From NCBI RefSeq assembly GCF_007830735.1, contig NZ_VLLN01000007.1, positions 103,082 to 167,081 of the forward strand: 64,000 nt of DNA, in the 5' to 3' direction. Both the position numbers and the translations under genes were made by a program. Each line of letters begins with the position of its first letter. The stretch's first letter is position 1. The stretch comes from Geobacter argillaceus. GTDB lineage: Bacteria; Desulfobacterota; Desulfuromonadia; Geobacterales; DSM-12255. Of this stretch, positions 62,924-64,000 are shown piece by piece. Below the pieces are notes generated by a model. It was not told the origin of the DNA and made no database searches. It saw only the letters and a list, made by a program, of their open reading frames with translations.

Positions 62924-63742
62924 ATGACCATTGACAACGAACTGATCGACCGCCTACTTGCCAACTACAACAAGAAGCCCGAAGACATCATCGGAGAAAA
63001 CGGGCTGTTAAAGCAGCTCACCAAAGCAGTTTTACAGCGAGCGCTCCAAGCGGAAATGACCGAGCACCTGGGGCACGAGAAGCATGCTGTTGTCGCCAAC
63101 AAGAGCGGTAATACACGTAATGGCAAGTCGGCAAAGACCATAAAAGGTAAATTCGGCACCATGCCGATTGAGATCCCGCGTGACCGCGACAGCAGCTTTG
63201 AACCGGTCATTATTCCCAAAGGGCAGACCCGGTTCGTCGGCTTCGACGACAAAATCATCTCCCTCTATGCACGGGGGATGACCACGCGGGAAATCCAGGG
63301 GCACTTAGAGGAAATCTATGGTGCTGAGGTCTCTCCCAGCCTGATTTCCACCGTCACCGATGCTGCGGTCAAAGCCTGGCAGAACCGCCCGCTGGATGCG
63401 CTCTATCCAATCGTCTACATGGACGCCATCCGGGTTAAAGTCAGAGGCAATGGCCATGTCGTGAACAAGGCCGTCTATCTGGCTATCGGCATCAACCTGG
63501 ATGGTGTCAAGGAAGTGCTGGGCATGTGGGCCGCCGAAACTGAAGGGGCCAAGTTTTGGTTACAGGTTGTTACCGAACTGAAGAACCGTGGCGTCCAAGA
63601 CATCTTTATTGGGCTGTTTCTGCCGCCACGGAGCAACGGAAGCCAGAAGTTTCACTTTCGCGTCATCAAGGAGCACCAGCAACTGGGGGATGACATAACT
63701 GACCGACAGTATCTGTACCCAACGATGGAGTACCTGTCGTGA
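62924..63742 (+). pseudogene. IS256-family transposase, 3' truncated
   Basis: From ATG 62924 the protein matches IS256 transposases: LLKQLTKAVLQRALQAEMTEHLG, GKFGTMPIEIPRDRDSSFEP, the first catalytic Asp in PIVYMDAIRVK, and LGMWAAETEGAKFW. Homology stops at GVQDIFIG (about 63612), before the second Asp and the Glu. The rest of the frame is foreign sequence, so the enzyme is dead. Confidence 0.85.
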
Positions 63743-64000
63743 CTGCTGCCAGGTTTCCTTCCAACCCCAGCGATTCTTGAGCTGGTTGAACAGATCCTCA
63801 ACCGACCATCTGCGCCCGTAGTTGAGAATAATCCGGGCGGCAGACAGTGATATGTCGGTAGAGAGGATCAAGCTTGGCTTGGTACGAGAGCCATCCTTGT
63901 TTACAAGCTGGCTCCAGACAATCCGCACTGCCCTGCCGTTTAGGAAGCGGGCCAGCACAACAGCAGAGCGGTAGTACACCATCTGGGTTTCGCTATAGAT
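63560..64000 (-). pseudogene. IS4-like DDE transposase end, partial at window edge
   Basis: The minus-strand frame is open to base 64000. It contains SLILSTDISLSAARIILNYG and RRWSVEDLFNQLKNRWGWKE, the catalytic Glu region of IS4/IS701-type transposases. The last residues, from about 63612 to 63560, are read from IS256 sequence. This IS therefore seems to have inserted into the IS256 copy. The 5' part is outside the window. Confidence 0.7.

Overview
The window looks like accessory DNA from a Geobacteraceae-like member of the Desulfuromonadota. The clues are two NtrC-type two-component systems with matching sigma-54 promoters, a DUF2318 protein, a c'-type cytochrome, a small SAP-domain protein and heavy investment in envelope metal handling. 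The genus is inference.

Layout. 1-7.6 kb: a defence operon in which an ABC three-component (ABC-3C) cassette runs into a type III restriction-modification pair. 7.7-9.6 kb: an ABC exporter and an IHF/HU-like protein. 10-12.8 kb: HipBA and an XRE/ImmA pair. 12.8-15.9 kb: a short type II CBASS operon (cyclase, E2, patatin phospholipase). 16-18.2 kb: a decapitated P-type ATPase and an EamA transporter with a histidine-rich tail. 18.3-21.6 kb: deletion-scarred remains of an F-type conjugation module on the minus strand. 21.8-45.2 kb: a large metal/envelope-stress region with an ABC transporter, HMA and DUF2318 proteins, a histidine kinase with an NtrC-type regulator, a CusCBA-like RND pump and many small periplasmic proteins. 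45.3-48.8 kb: a cysteine desulfurase and a CopA-like ATPase. 49.1-55.1 kb: a second kinase/NtrC pair bracketed by a lipoprotein and an unusual cluster of methionine-rich secreted proteins. 55.4-57.1 kb: a tyrosine integrase beside a 3' tRNA-Gly(CCC) fragment, the likely right end of an island covering much of the window. 57.2-61.3 kb: a second small element (RadC-like, DUF4942, HTH, integrase) ending at an intact tRNA-Gly(GCC). 61.4-64 kb: nested, broken insertion sequences.

The main discovery is regulatory. Six sigma-54-type -24/-12 elements (23303, 27227, 35163, 41324, 49068, 52344) fall into two groups with different upstream palindromes. The GAATAT-type palindrome lies 60-100 bp upstream of the promoters for the 27.3-35.1 kb operon, the RND pump and the 41.4 kb operon, with a weak half-site for the 23.2 kb gene. 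The GTGCAA-N4-TTGCAC palindrome precedes the 49.1 kb lipoprotein and the 52.4 kb methionine-rich operon. Each group contains or flanks one NtrC-type regulator, so the window appears to hold two self-contained envelope stress regulons. The second, with its Thr/Met-rich protein, OB-like protein, beta-barrel and Met-rich lipoprotein, is the best candidate for an undescribed system. A three-member family of small periplasmic proteins (21.8, 43.1 and 44.8 kb) is another.
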